The notes beneath the pieces are model-generated. The model searched no databases and was not told the origin of the DNA. It was given only the letters and a program-made list of their open reading frames with translations. From VAZQ01 sp963841105 (lineage in GTDB: Bacteria > Pseudomonadota > Alphaproteobacteria > Rhizobiales > Xanthobacteraceae), in the NCBI GenBank assembly GCA_963841105.1, contig CAWJCB010000028.1, positions 372,001-436,000 of the forward strand: a DNA stretch of 64,000 bases, given 5' to 3'. Shown piece by piece: positions 54,623-63,812 of this stretch. Both the position numbers and the translations under genes were made by a program. Numbering within the stretch: position 1 is the stretch's first letter; each line of letters opens with the position of its first letter.

Positions 54623-54892
54623 TCATTCGCCTGCGCGTGAAATGACCTTTTCGGAGAATCCATTCAGATAAGCCTGGAGATCGTCGATGCTGTCGAACTC
54701 CTTGAACTCGCCTCGATCCAATGCGCCGAAGCCGACACCCGCCGCCTCCCGCAAAACCTCCAGCTTTGCAGCGTCCTCGGCCGCGCGCTGCTCCACTAGG
54801 CGCAAGCCCTCACGAAGGACCTCACTCGCATTCTGGTAACGGCCGGAGCCGACCAGAGCCTCAATGACTTTCTCTTGATGTTCCGTCAGCAC
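54623..54892 (-). CDS. parD: ParD-type antitoxin
   Basis: 89 residues from a GTG, beginning with LTEHQEKVIEALVGSGRYQNASEVLREGLRLVEQR, the ParD ribbon-helix-helix. The usual family start M-P-T-R-N-V-V-L lies just upstream: an ATG at 54911 fits if one extra A near 54905 is removed, so the true start may be there. The C-terminal half would wrap the toxin. Confidence 0.88.
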   Translation of the reverse strand: MLTEHQEKVIEALVGSGRYQNASEVLREGLRLVEQRAAEDAAKLEVLREAAGVGFGALDRGEFKEFDSIDDLQAYLNGFSEKVISRAGE

Positions 54893-54956
54893 AACGTTTC
54901 GAGTTCGGCATCGGCGACACCCGCAGCACCATTGAAAAGGATCATATTGCCTGGGG

Positions 54957-54973
54957 ATGGCATATTATGCCAT
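54957..54973. promoter_or_regulatory. Probable ParD operator
   Basis: ATGGCATATTATGCCAT is a perfect 7-bp inverted repeat with a 3-bp spacer, 46 bp upstream of the likely parD ATG. This is the position expected for autoregulation by a ParD-ParE complex. Confidence 0.5.
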
Positions 54974-55156
54974 AGTTGGTTCAGCTCCGCTTCGCAAGCC
55001 CAGCGTGGGCGTAGTCGAAACGGCGATCGCAGCGAACCCGCGTTGCCCACGTCGTGCTTTCGGACGCATCATCATAGCGCCACGGCGCACACGTAGGGCC
55101 CATCGTCATCGACCGTGGCGCCGCTGAGCCAACGCCGCTCGGCGCCACGCGCCGGA

Positions 55157-55678
55157 CTATTCGTGATAGGTGGTCAGAGTTGCGCCCTCATCGGCAACGA
55201 AAACCGCCAAAAGCTCGGCCGGCTCGGTCGCACTGGCGTTCTCGGACACGAGATGAACGGCGCCCGGGGGCTCGAAGAAGCTTTCCCCGACCTTGAAGGT
55301 TTCGAGAGGGCCGCCCGCCAGCTGTGAGCGAATGGTGCCAGCCGTGATATAGGCGGTGACAGAGCCGGCATGGTGATGCGGCGGCGTGTATCCGCCCGGC
55401 GCGTAGGTGACCTTGACGATGGTCACACGCTTTCCCGGCACGTTCGGCAACGCCTTGGATGAGACCGGCTGGGCTACCCCGAGCGGCCTCGCGGTCTCTC
55501 CGTTCGCTACGCTCGTCGTGCAGATCGGCTCGAGCACCGAGAGCAGCGTGTCGGCGGTCCGAGACAAGGGAAGCCAAGCCAGGGAAGCCAGAGGCGCCAG
55601 AAGCGCAACGAAAAGCGCGTAGCCCCCCAGGGGCAATATTTCGGCACGAATGGCCGAGACGTGCGCCTGTGCCATCAT
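55157..55678 (-). CDS. Membrane-anchored or exported cupin protein
   Basis: 173 residues. An N-terminal hydrophobic segment (LGGYALFVALLAPLASLAWLPL) is followed by one cupin barrel with the metal-site pattern YAPGGYTPPHHHAGSVTAYI and, later, PGAVHLVSENAS. A typical small cupin, possibly a metal-dependent enzyme or sensor. AAAGGAGG lies 5 bases before the ATG. It is downstream of the dehydrogenase gene by 15 bp. Confidence 0.82.
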   Translation of the reverse strand: MMAQAHVSAIRAEILPLGGYALFVALLAPLASLAWLPLSRTADTLLSVLEPICTTSVANGETARPLGVAQPVSSKALPNVPGKRVTIVKVTYAPGGYTPPHHHAGSVTAYITAGTIRSQLAGGPLETFKVGESFFEPPGAVHLVSENASATEPAELLAVFVADEGATLTTYHE

Positions 55679-55693
55679 TGCGTCCTCCTTTGG

Positions 55694-56575
55694 TCACAGC
55701 TTGGTCGTGCGCGGCAGCGCCTCGATCACCTCGATCAGCGCCGCAACGTCGCGGTCGCCGTAGCCGGTCGCCATGGCGCGCCGATAGATCGCGATGGCCC
55801 GCTCCAGCATCGGAGTCGCGGTGCCGGTGCGCTCGGCGAGGTCGCCGATCATATCAAAGTAGTGGGCGAGCACGTTGGGCGTGCCCATTGGCGGCTCGAA
55901 CTGGCGCTTCGCCATCATCGGCGCGCGCTGCGCGAACGAGCTCGATCCGCCGCTGCCGGTCGACACCGCCTTGATCATCAGGTCGACGTCAACGCCCGCC
56001 CGCATGCCCAGCGCCATCGCCTCCGCGGCGGCGGCGATATGCACGGCGACCAGGAGGTTGTTGATGAGCTTGACCTTGCTCGCCGCGCCGAACGGCCCGA
56101 GACAGAGACAGGAGTCGGCAAAGGCGCCGATCACCCGCTGCGCCTTCCTGCAAGCCTCCGGGTCGCCGCCGAGATAGATCACGCCCGCGCGGGCGGCGAC
56201 CATTTTCGGCGTCCCGCTGACCTCGCCGTCGATGAATGCGGCGCCTTTCGCAGCGAACGTGGCGACGTGGCGCTCCTTGTCCGGGATGGGATGGGAGCCG
56301 AGCTCGACGATGATCTGTCCCGGCCGGGCGGAATGGATCAGGCCGTTCGGCCCGGTCATCACCTCGTCCATCGCCGCCGTCGTCGGCACGCAGGAGAATA
56401 CCATGTCGGCCTCGGCGCCGATCGCCGCGGGCGATATCGCCGGTATGCCGCCGCTCCGCTCGAACTCCGCCATCCCGGATCGGCGATAGCCGAGCACCCG
56501 GTAGCCGCTCTTTATGAGATTCTGCGTGATCGGCAGACCGATCTTGCCGATGCCGATGAAGCCGATTGTTTCCAT
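55694..56575 (-). CDS. 3-hydroxyisobutyrate dehydrogenase-family NAD(P) oxidoreductase
   Basis: 293 residues. The Rossmann motif is METIGFIGIGKIGLPITQNL (GxGxxG), and FSCVPTTAAMDEVM and GQIIVELGSHPIPD follow. The substrate-binding DGEVSGTPKMVAARAGVIYLGG and the catalytic lysine in SKVKLINNLLVA are typical of the beta-hydroxyacid dehydrogenase family. The start at 56575 has GGGAGG upstream. The substrate is unknown. Confidence 0.9.
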   Translation of the reverse strand: METIGFIGIGKIGLPITQNLIKSGYRVLGYRRSGMAEFERSGGIPAISPAAIGAEADMVFSCVPTTAAMDEVMTGPNGLIHSARPGQIIVELGSHPIPDKERHVATFAAKGAAFIDGEVSGTPKMVAARAGVIYLGGDPEACRKAQRVIGAFADSCLCLGPFGAASKVKLINNLLVAVHIAAAAEAMALGMRAGVDVDLMIKAVSTGSGGSSSFAQRAPMMAKRQFEPPMGTPNVLAHYFDMIGDLAERTGTATPMLERAIAIYRRAMATGYGDRDVAALIEVIEALPRTTKL

Positions 56576-56696
56576 GCAACCTCCCGATGGCGCCTGCTGT
56601 TCGCGTGGCACGTCGCAGCAACCTCGCGTGAGAGATCATCGATCCTGGAATATGCTCTCGTCCCGCAATGAGGTACACTATGTTGGAAGAGGCAGC

Positions 56697-57726
56697 ATGA
56701 TGACAGGTTCCCCCCGCTGGATCAGCGAGGCAGACGTCGTCCAGCTGATGCACCTGGGTGACGCTATCGAAGCCCTTACGCGCGGCCTTCTCGAGGAGGC
56801 CGCCGGATCTGCGCGCAACATGGACAAAACCGCGGCGCACTGGGGCAAGAGCAGCAACATGCATGCGATCGGCGCGGTTTTCGAAGGTGCGAACGTGTTC
56901 GGAACCAAGACCTGGGGGAACACACCTGAAGGCGGCTCCACCCCTCTTCTTATCTTATGGGATGCAACCACCGCGAAGCTGTTGGCGATCATCGAGGCGC
57001 GGGCGCTCGGACAGATGCGGACGGCCGCGATGTCGGCAATCGCGACGCGATGGATGAGCGAGGAGGGAGCCGATGACCTCGCCATCATCGGCAGCGGCAA
57101 GCAGGCGTTGACGCAAGCCGCGGCGGTGGCGGCAGTGCGCCCATTGCGGCGCATCCGCGTCTACAGTCCCACGCCGGCAAAGCGGATCGCTTTCGCGGAG
57201 AAGCTGCGAAATGCTTTTCCCGGCGCCGAGATCAGGGTGGCGGATGACGCCGCGGGCGCGACCGATGGCGCTGCGATCATCACGTTGATCACGCGCGCGC
57301 GGGAGCCTGTGATCACCTCATCCATGGTCGCGCGCGGCGCGCACGTGAACGCCGCCGGCGCAGTAACCAACGAGCGCAGGGAGTTTTCCCAGGATTTGTT
57401 TCCGCGGGCGGCGCTTGTCGCGGTTGACACGCTGCCGGCAACGCGTGCGCTCAGTGCGGAGTTCATTGACTGGTACGACGGCAAGTTGCGGGGGCGATTG
57501 GACCGGCGTCCAGCGCATCTCGGCGATTGTCGCGGCAGCCCGGCCGCGCCCGCCAGCGACGGACCTGTCGCTATTCAAGCCGATGGGAATGGGGATTTCC
57601 GATCTCTCACTTGGCATCGAGATCGTCCGGCGCGCGCAAGCGTCCGGGACCGGGCGGGCGATGGCGCCCCCCGGACTGGCCACCCCTCGCATTGATACTG
57701 CTTCGCAAGAGGAGTCCGCAGCATGA
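56697..57726 (+). CDS. Ornithine cyclodeaminase/mu-crystallin-family protein (single +1 frameshift)
   Basis: About 342 residues after removing one G from the five-G run near 57490. WISEADVVQLMHLGDAIEAL opens the family fold, then MHAIGAVFEGANVFGTKTWG, ALGQMRTAAMSAIATRWM and the Rossmann segment DLAIIGSGKQALTQAAAVAA. In the second frame the end reads DWTGVQRISAIVAAARP and LFKPMGMGISDLSLGIEIV, the usual C-terminus. Its true stop overlaps the next ATG (ATGA), which supports the correction. Confidence 0.85.
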
Positions 57727-58841
57727 CACGAATCACCTCGTCCTCTGCCATTCTTCGCGACATCAGCGGCGCAGTTGCGCCCGCCTCGCTTGATCTATGG
57801 GAGCCGGTCATCATCACCGGGGAACAGATTTCTACCGAGGTCGACCGGCTTGCCTCGCTTGCACGCCCGGCGAACGGGCGACGCGAAACGATGTTGATTC
57901 ATCCCCGAGCGACAGCTCCGGGCAATGGTCTGGCCCCCGGCATACGGGTCGTGCTGAGCGTTCTCAAACCCGGCGAGGCGACGACGCCGATACGGCACAA
58001 CTCGACCCAGGTGAGCTTCTGCATCAGGGGCTCGGGGTACGCCGATATCGGCGGGACGGCGGTGCGTTACGGCAAGTTTGATGTTTGGAACACGCCTTCA
58101 TTCCGCACCTACACCCACCGCAACGACGGCAGCGACCTGCAGGTCCGGCTGACCTATTCCAACGCCCCCGTTCTGGAAATGCTCAACATCCACATCGTCG
58201 AGGAGAATCCGGCGGCGGCGACCGAGCCGGAAAGCGCCAAGGCGGACGAAGGACGCGAAGACCCGCGGCGCAAGAGTCCATACGGCATCGTAACGCTCGA
58301 GAACGGCTCGCGGCTGATGCCGTATGAGATTCTGATCAACCCGCCAACAGTAGAATCGAACGCTTTCCACTGGCCCTGGTCACAAGTGAAGAGCCATCTC
58401 GATAAACTTGAGTCGCTCGGCAAAGATTATATCGGCCGTCGCCTGTACATGATGCATAATCCCATGACGGGACGTACGAACGGCTGCACACCCTCGTTCT
58501 TTGCCACGATCACGATTCGCCCGCCGAAAATCGTGGATCGTCCGCACCGGCACACCTCCGCTGCCATCAACTATTATTTCCATGGGCGCGGTCGCAGCAC
58601 CGTTGAGGGCAAAGTGTATGAATGGACGGCCGGCGATCTGATGCTCTCCGCGCCCGGCTGGGGCGTGCACAATCACGCTTCATACGATGAGCCGGTTTAC
58701 GAGCTCACCGTGCAGGATCAGCCTCTCAACATCTACATGGAATCATTGCTCTGGCAGGAGGATCTCAAGCACCCTGCCGCGCTTCTGGGCTCCGAGGCCG
58801 GCTTTGGCACAAACCGGGGCCGCATGGTGGCCGCGGAATAG
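57723..58841 (+). CDS. Bicupin dioxygenase-like protein (gentisate 1,2-dioxygenase type)
   Basis: 372 residues with two cupin barrels. The N-terminal barrel has TPIRHNSTQVSFCIRGSGYADIGG and the C-terminal one has PHRHTSAAINYYFHGRGRSTVEG with the likely Fe-ligand histidines, then GWGVHNHASYDEPVYEL. The layout resembles gentisate and 1-hydroxy-2-naphthoate ring-cleaving dioxygenases. Coupled to the ornithine-cyclodeaminase-like gene by an ATGA overlap. Confidence 0.82.
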   Translation: MTRITSSSAILRDISGAVAPASLDLWEPVIITGEQISTEVDRLASLARPANGRRETMLIHPRATAPGNGLAPGIRVVLSVLKPGEATTPIRHNSTQVSFCIRGSGYADIGGTAVRYGKFDVWNTPSFRTYTHRNDGSDLQVRLTYSNAPVLEMLNIHIVEENPAAATEPESAKADEGREDPRRKSPYGIVTLENGSRLMPYEILINPPTVESNAFHWPWSQVKSHLDKLESLGKDYIGRRLYMMHNPMTGRTNGCTPSFFATITIRPPKIVDRPHRHTSAAINYYFHGRGRSTVEGKVYEWTAGDLMLSAPGWGVHNHASYDEPVYELTVQDQPLNIYMESLLWQEDLKHPAALLGSEAGFGTNRGRMVAAE

Positions 58842-58918
58842 CGGCAGAAGCTCGGCTGCAATGCGGGCCATTATGCACCGGCGGAGCGCGCAACGGAATT
58901 GACCCCCGCCTCGAGAGC

Positions 58919-59014
58919 AGGGCAATCGCATATGGCGGCAGCAGCCTCGGCGTACCTCCCCTTTCAGGGGAGGTATTATCGGAGTCTTGCTGAGCGGCCA
59001 TATGCGATAGCCCT
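58919..59014. repeat. Nested inverted repeat
   Basis: Outer arms AGGGCAATCGCATATGGC (58919-58936) and GCCATATGCGATAGCCCT (58997-59014) pair with a single mismatch. Inside lies a second hairpin, TACCTCCCC TTTCA GGGGAGGTA (58953-58975). It sits between the bicupin gene and the TPR-CHAT gene and could end transcription or be a mobile palindrome. Confidence 0.8.
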
Positions 59015-59056
59015 GGCCTGGAGAGGGAACGGACGCTGGTGGTCCACCTGAAATCT

Positions 59057-62000
59057 ATGTGTCGTAGCGATGTGTTCATAGCAGCGCTGCTGATCGCGAA
59101 TTTCTCCCTCAGCGTGCCGTCGTTCGCACAGCGGGACGAGGCCGCAGCCCTGAATGCGAAGGCCACAGAGTTAAGTCGCGCAGGGAAATACGCAGATGCG
59201 ATACCGCTCGCGCAAAGAGCCCTCGCGATCCGCGAGAATACACTCGGCCCAAACCATCCGGATGTCGCGCTGTCGCTGAACGAATTGGCTCTGTTCTACC
59301 GCTACCAAGGCCGCTACGCCGATGCCGAGCCGCTCAACAAGCGCTCGCTGGCCATCTACGAGAAGGCGCTCGGTCCGAACCATCCCCAAGTTGCGAGAGC
59401 ACTGAACGAACTGGCTGAACTTTACAGAAACCAGGGCCGCTATGCCGATGCCGAGCCGCTCTACAAACGCTCGCTGGCGATCCGCGAGAAGGCGATCGGT
59501 GCCGACCATCGTCGCTGTCGCGCAATCGCTGAACAACCTGGCTGCGCTCTACCATACTCAAGGCCGCTACGCCGACGCCGAGCCGCTCTACAAGCGCTCG
59601 CTGGCAATCCGCGAGAAGGCGCTCGGTCCAAACCATCCGGGTGTCGCGCTGTCGCTGAACAATCTGGCTTTGCTCTATAAAGCGCAAGGCCGCTACGCCG
59701 ATGCCGAGCCACTCTACAAGCGCTCGCTGGCCATCTACGAGAAGGCGCTCGGCCCCGACCATCCCAATGTCGCGACAGCGCTGAACAATCTGGCTGAACT
59801 TTACAGAAACCAGGGCCGCTACGCCGACGCCGAGCCGCTCTACAAGCGATCGCTGGCGATCCGCGAGAAGGCGCTCGGTCCCGACCATCCCGATGTCGCG
59901 ACAGTCGCTGAACAACCTGGCTTTGCTCTACGACACCCAAGGCCGCTACGCCGACGCCGAGCCGCTCTACAAGCGCTCGCTGGCCATCCGCGAGAAGGCG
60001 CTCGGTCCCGACCATCCCGATGTCGCGACAGGCGCTGAACAACCTGGCCTGCGCTCTACTGGAACCAAGGTCGCTACGCCGATGCCGAGCCGCTCTACCA
60101 GCGGTCGCTGGCGATCTGGGAGAAGGCGCTCGGTCCCGACCATCCCGGATGTCGCGCTATCGCTGAACAACCTGGCTTCGCTCTACGACAAGCAAGGCCG
60201 CTACGCCGATGCCGAGCCGCTCTACAAGCGGTCGCTGGCGATCTGGGAAAAGGCGCTCGGTCCCGACCATCCCAATGTCGCGACGGCGCTGACCAACCTG
60301 GCTGAACTTTACACAAACCAAGGCCGCTACGCCGAGGCCGAGCCGCTCTACATGCGATCGCTGGCGATCCGCGAGAAGGCGCTCGGCGCCGACCATCCCG
60401 ACGTCGCGCTATCGCTGAACACTCCTGGCTGAGCTTTACAGAGACCAAGGCCGCTACGCCGACGCCTTGCCGCTCGTGCAGAGGACCATCGCCAATTCAA
60501 GCGCCCGCCCGTCCGTGGCTCTCGCGGTTCTCTTCGCCGCCAAGGGCAACGGCTTGATTGCCCTCGAGCAAGCCTTCGACGACAGCCTGAATGTCATCCA
60601 GCGCGCTGCACGATCGGCGGCGGCCGCCGCCGTCAACAAGCTCGCCGTCCGCCTGGCAGCCGGCAGCGATCGCCTGGCTCAACTGGTCCGCCAGGATCAA
60701 GACCTCACCGTGGAGACGAACGCCCTCGACAAGGCGATCGTTGCGGCCGTGTCCAAGGAGCCGTCCAAGCGCGATTCCGCCGCTGAGCAGCGGATCAGAG
60801 ACCGGATCGCCGCGATCGTCCGGGAACGCGACGCATTGCAAAAGGTCTTCGCCGGCGAGTTCCCGGACTATGCGGCGCTGTCGAACCCGTTGCCGTTGAC
60901 CGCAAAGGAGGTTCAGACCCTGGTCGCGGACGACGAAGCACTGGTGCTGTTCTTCGTCGGCGGCAAGGAAACTCACGTTATCGCGCTCACACGTGACGGG
61001 TTCGAGTGGAAAACGATCCCACTCGGGGCCAAGGCATTGTCGCAAAAGGTCGCCGAGCTCCGTCGCGGACTCGATGTGGACGCGCTGCAGCGCGGATTGA
61101 AACGGGTGGAGTGCGCACAGGCCGCCGCGGAGGGTCGTGGCCTTGCGCGCATCGAGTGCAGCGAGGTGGACGAGCGCCGGCGCGAGCTGTTCGACCTCGC
61201 CGTCGCGCATGAGCTTTACAGCACGCTCATCGGTCCGGTCGAGGCGCTGGTCAAGGACAAGCACCATCTTCTCGTGGTGCCCTCGGGCGCACTCACGGCG
61301 CTGCCGTTCCATCTGCTGGTGACGGAGAAGCCCGCGGCGGCAGTGCCGCAAATTAAGACACTGCATGACCTCGCGGCCTATCGCGACGCTGCGTGGCTGT
61401 TGAAGCGGCATGCCGTGAGCGTGTTGCCATCGGTGACAAGCCTCAAGGCATTGCGGGTGCTTGCCCGCAAGGATTTAGCCTCCAAGCCGCTGATCGGGTT
61501 CGGCGATCCCATCTTTGGTCCCGAAGCCGGGCCGGAGGCGTCCCCGCACACCGCTGCGGCGCGAGCGGTCATCACGCGTGCCTACACCGATTATTGGCAG
61601 GGTGGCGGCATCGATCGGAACAAGCTCGCACAAGCCCTGCCGCGGCTACCGGACACCGCCGACGAACTTAAGGCTGTGGCGCAAAATCTCGGCGCACCTG
61701 CAAGCGACATCAAGCTTCGCAAGGACGCCAGCGAGACGAATGTCAAGCGCGCGCCGCTTGGCGACTACCGCGTCGTTTACTTCGCCACCCACGGCCTCGT
61801 CGCCGGCGACATCAAGGGTCTCGCCGAACCGTCACTCGCTCTCAGCGTTCCGCCAGAGCCGAGCGATCTCGACGATGGGCTGCTCACGGCGAGCGAAGTG
61901 GCGCAGCTCAAGCTCAACGCGGATTGGGTCGTGCTCTCCGCTTGCAACACCATAGCCGGCGACAAACCCAGCGCGGAAGCATTATCAGGGCTGGCGCGCG

Positions 62001-62239
62001 CCTTCTTCTATGCCGGAGCCCGCGCGCTGCTCGTATCGCATTGGGCGGTGGAGTCGAATGCGGCGATGCGGCTCACCACCTCGACATTCGACATCATCAA
62101 GTCCTACCCCACGCTGGGCCGCGCCGAAGCCCTGCGGCGCGCCATGCTCGCCTATCTCAACGACACCTCGGATCCGCGCAACGCCTATCCGGCGCTGTGG
62201 GCACCCTTCGTGATCGTCGGAGAAGGGGCAGTGAGGTGA
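59057..62239 (+). CDS. TPR-CHAT domain protein (six inferred +1 frameshifts)
   Basis: One locus of about 1058 residues after correction. A signal peptide (MCRSDVFIAALLIANFSLSV..SFAQ) precedes about ten 42-residue kinesin-light-chain-type TPR units (GRYADAEPLYKRSLAIREKALGP-DHPDVA.LNNLA..Y..Q). Extra single bases near 59510, 59909, 60027, 60050, 60145 and 60423 scramble the frame. From 60440 the frame is clean: a linker, then a CHAT peptidase domain with catalytic His in YFATHGL and Cys in VLSACNTI. It is probably an exported TPR-regulated protease. Confidence 0.8.
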
Positions 62240-62394
62240 GCGGGCCAGGCGAGCGCGGTAACGCCTGGCTTTCGGCGCGAGCTCGTTACTCTTCTGAAGC
62301 GACTGTACAGGCGCAACGCTTGGTCACGCAGAAGCGCTCGGCGTCAGCAATAACCGCCGATATCTCCGCTGCGATGGAAAACCTTCGTCTGAAC

Positions 62395-62730
62395 CTACGA
62401 GCGGCCGGCGCTGCGGAATTCCTTCGCTGCCCTGCCGGCAGACTGGAAGGTGGCCGCGGCATCTTTCGCTGTCATGGCCACCGTGGTCTCGATGTGAGAC
62501 AGGCTGCCGCCCGCGGCAGCAGCCAGTATCGCAGAGGCAGCGGCCTTCTCGTCAGGGAACTCGCCGATTGCCATCCAATCATGGCGGCCGAAGGTCAAGT
62601 ACCAGCCGATGAGCCTGCCTCCCGCGCTCTTGAAGAGCTTGGCAACCGATTCCTCCCGGTTCTCCGGCTTGGCCAGCATCCCCTTTATGGCGTCTGACGT
62701 GAAACGACCGCGCGAGATGTAGATCGCCAT
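62395..62730 (-). CDS. GYD-domain protein
   Basis: 111 residues. MAIYISRGRFTSDAIKGMLAKPENR opens the fold, then GGRLIGWYLTFGRHDWMAIGEFPDEKAAASAILAAAAGG, the GYD family pattern (W-Y-x-T-x-G-x-x-D). Function is unknown; related proteins are common in alphaproteobacteria. It is convergent with the TPR-CHAT gene. Confidence 0.88.
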   Translation of the reverse strand: MAIYISRGRFTSDAIKGMLAKPENREESVAKLFKSAGGRLIGWYLTFGRHDWMAIGEFPDEKAAASAILAAAAGGSLSHIETTVAMTAKDAAATFQSAGRAAKEFRSAGRS

Positions 62731-62882
62731 GGCGTCTCTCCTGAAATAGTTTTGCCAATTACTGCTTAGGCGCTGAACATTACTGCCGCGGGCTTCGCGG
62801 GTTCAAGAGACCATCATCGGCGAGATGACTGGTTCCCGGTAGTCCGATATCTTACGCTGCGACCATGGTTTGTGGGGTGCGG

Positions 62883-62951
62883 ATGCATTTCAAGGATTTG
62901 AAACGGCGCGAGCTCATTGCGCTGCTCGGCTCGAGTGAGCGTGGCCAATGA
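62883..62951 (+). pseudogene. N-terminal remnant of a KRRxFIxLLGG-type exported protein
   Basis: 22 codons read MHFKDLKRRELIALLGSSER then GQ and stop, resembling the start of ABC_sub_bind proteins (compare KRRDFITLLGG at 48894). Nothing of the mature protein follows. The rest of the 62731-62959 gap has no gene. Confidence 0.3.
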
Positions 62952-62959
62952 GCGCGCTT

Positions 62960-63763
62960 TCAAGAACGCTGGCCGGCCTGTCCAAGCACCGTAAAGCCCT
63001 GGCGTTCGAATGCTGCGCGCGCGGACGACGAATGGATGTAGCTCAGGAACGCGCGCGCATCCGCATTCGATGATTCCTTTGTCAATGCGATTGGATAGAT
63101 GATCGGCGGGTGGGAGCTCTCCGGAAATACGCCCACGACCTTCACGGACGGATCGGCAGCCGCATCGGTCTGATAGACAATGCCCAGCGGAGCCTCGCCG
63201 CGGGAGACGAAGAGAAGTGCGGCGCGCACGCTTTCAGCCTGCGCAATCCTGTCCTTGACGCCCTCCCAGGCGCCGAGGTGCTCAAGCGCCGCCTTTCCGT
63301 ACTTACCCGCCGGGACCGCACTGACATTGCCCATCGCGAGCCGTCCGCCTTGCAGCAGTCCTGCAAGGTCGAACCCCGGCGCGACGTTGACGCTGACGTT
63401 GGCGTCCTTGGGAGCCACAATGACGAGCCGATTGCCGAGCAGGTTGGAGCGGGTGTCCGGTTGGATCAGGTTCTTCTGCTGCGCGTAATCCATCCAATCG
63501 AGATCGGCGGAGATGAAAATGTCGGCCGGCGCGCCCTGCTCGATCTGTTTGATAAGGGTGTTGCTGGCGGCATAGGAGATCACGACCTTCTTGCCGGTCT
63601 CGCGTTGCCATTGCGCGGCTATGTCGTCCAGGGCGTTCTTCAGGCTGGCCGCTGCGAAAACGAGCGTATTCCTGCCTTGGCCCTCGGCTGGGGCGACTGC
63701 CGCGCTCGTTCCCAGAGTTGCGCAAATCAACAAGGCGAGCGATTGCCGTCTGGTCAGGCGCAT
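62960..63763 (-). CDS. modA: Molybdate ABC transporter substrate-binding protein ModA
   Basis: 267 residues with a signal peptide (RRQSLALLICATLGTSAAVAPAEGQ). The mature part has LVFAAASLKNALDDIAAQW, ISYAASNTLIKQIEQGAPADIFISADLDWMDY and GNVSAVPAGKYGKAALEHLGAW, all ModA motifs for oxyanion binding. No modBC genes are within the window. It would feed the Mo enzymes coded at 9-27 kb. Confidence 0.92.
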   Translation of the reverse strand: MRLTRRQSLALLICATLGTSAAVAPAEGQGRNTLVFAAASLKNALDDIAAQWQRETGKKVVISYAASNTLIKQIEQGAPADIFISADLDWMDYAQQKNLIQPDTRSNLLGNRLVIVAPKDANVSVNVAPGFDLAGLLQGGRLAMGNVSAVPAGKYGKAALEHLGAWEGVKDRIAQAESVRAALLFVSRGEAPLGIVYQTDAAADPSVKVVGVFPESSHPPIIYPIALTKESSNADARAFLSYIHSSSARAAFERQGFTVLGQAGQRS

Positions 63764-63812
63764 CCGTAGTCTCCATTGCGTTATATCCCCGCGAGCTGTC
63801 GGTGCGCGCGAG

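Noticed and set aside
59057..60440. Regular direct repeats resembling a CRISPR or satellite array
   Set aside because: The 126-bp period codes a 42-residue TPR unit; there are no short conserved repeats with unique spacers.
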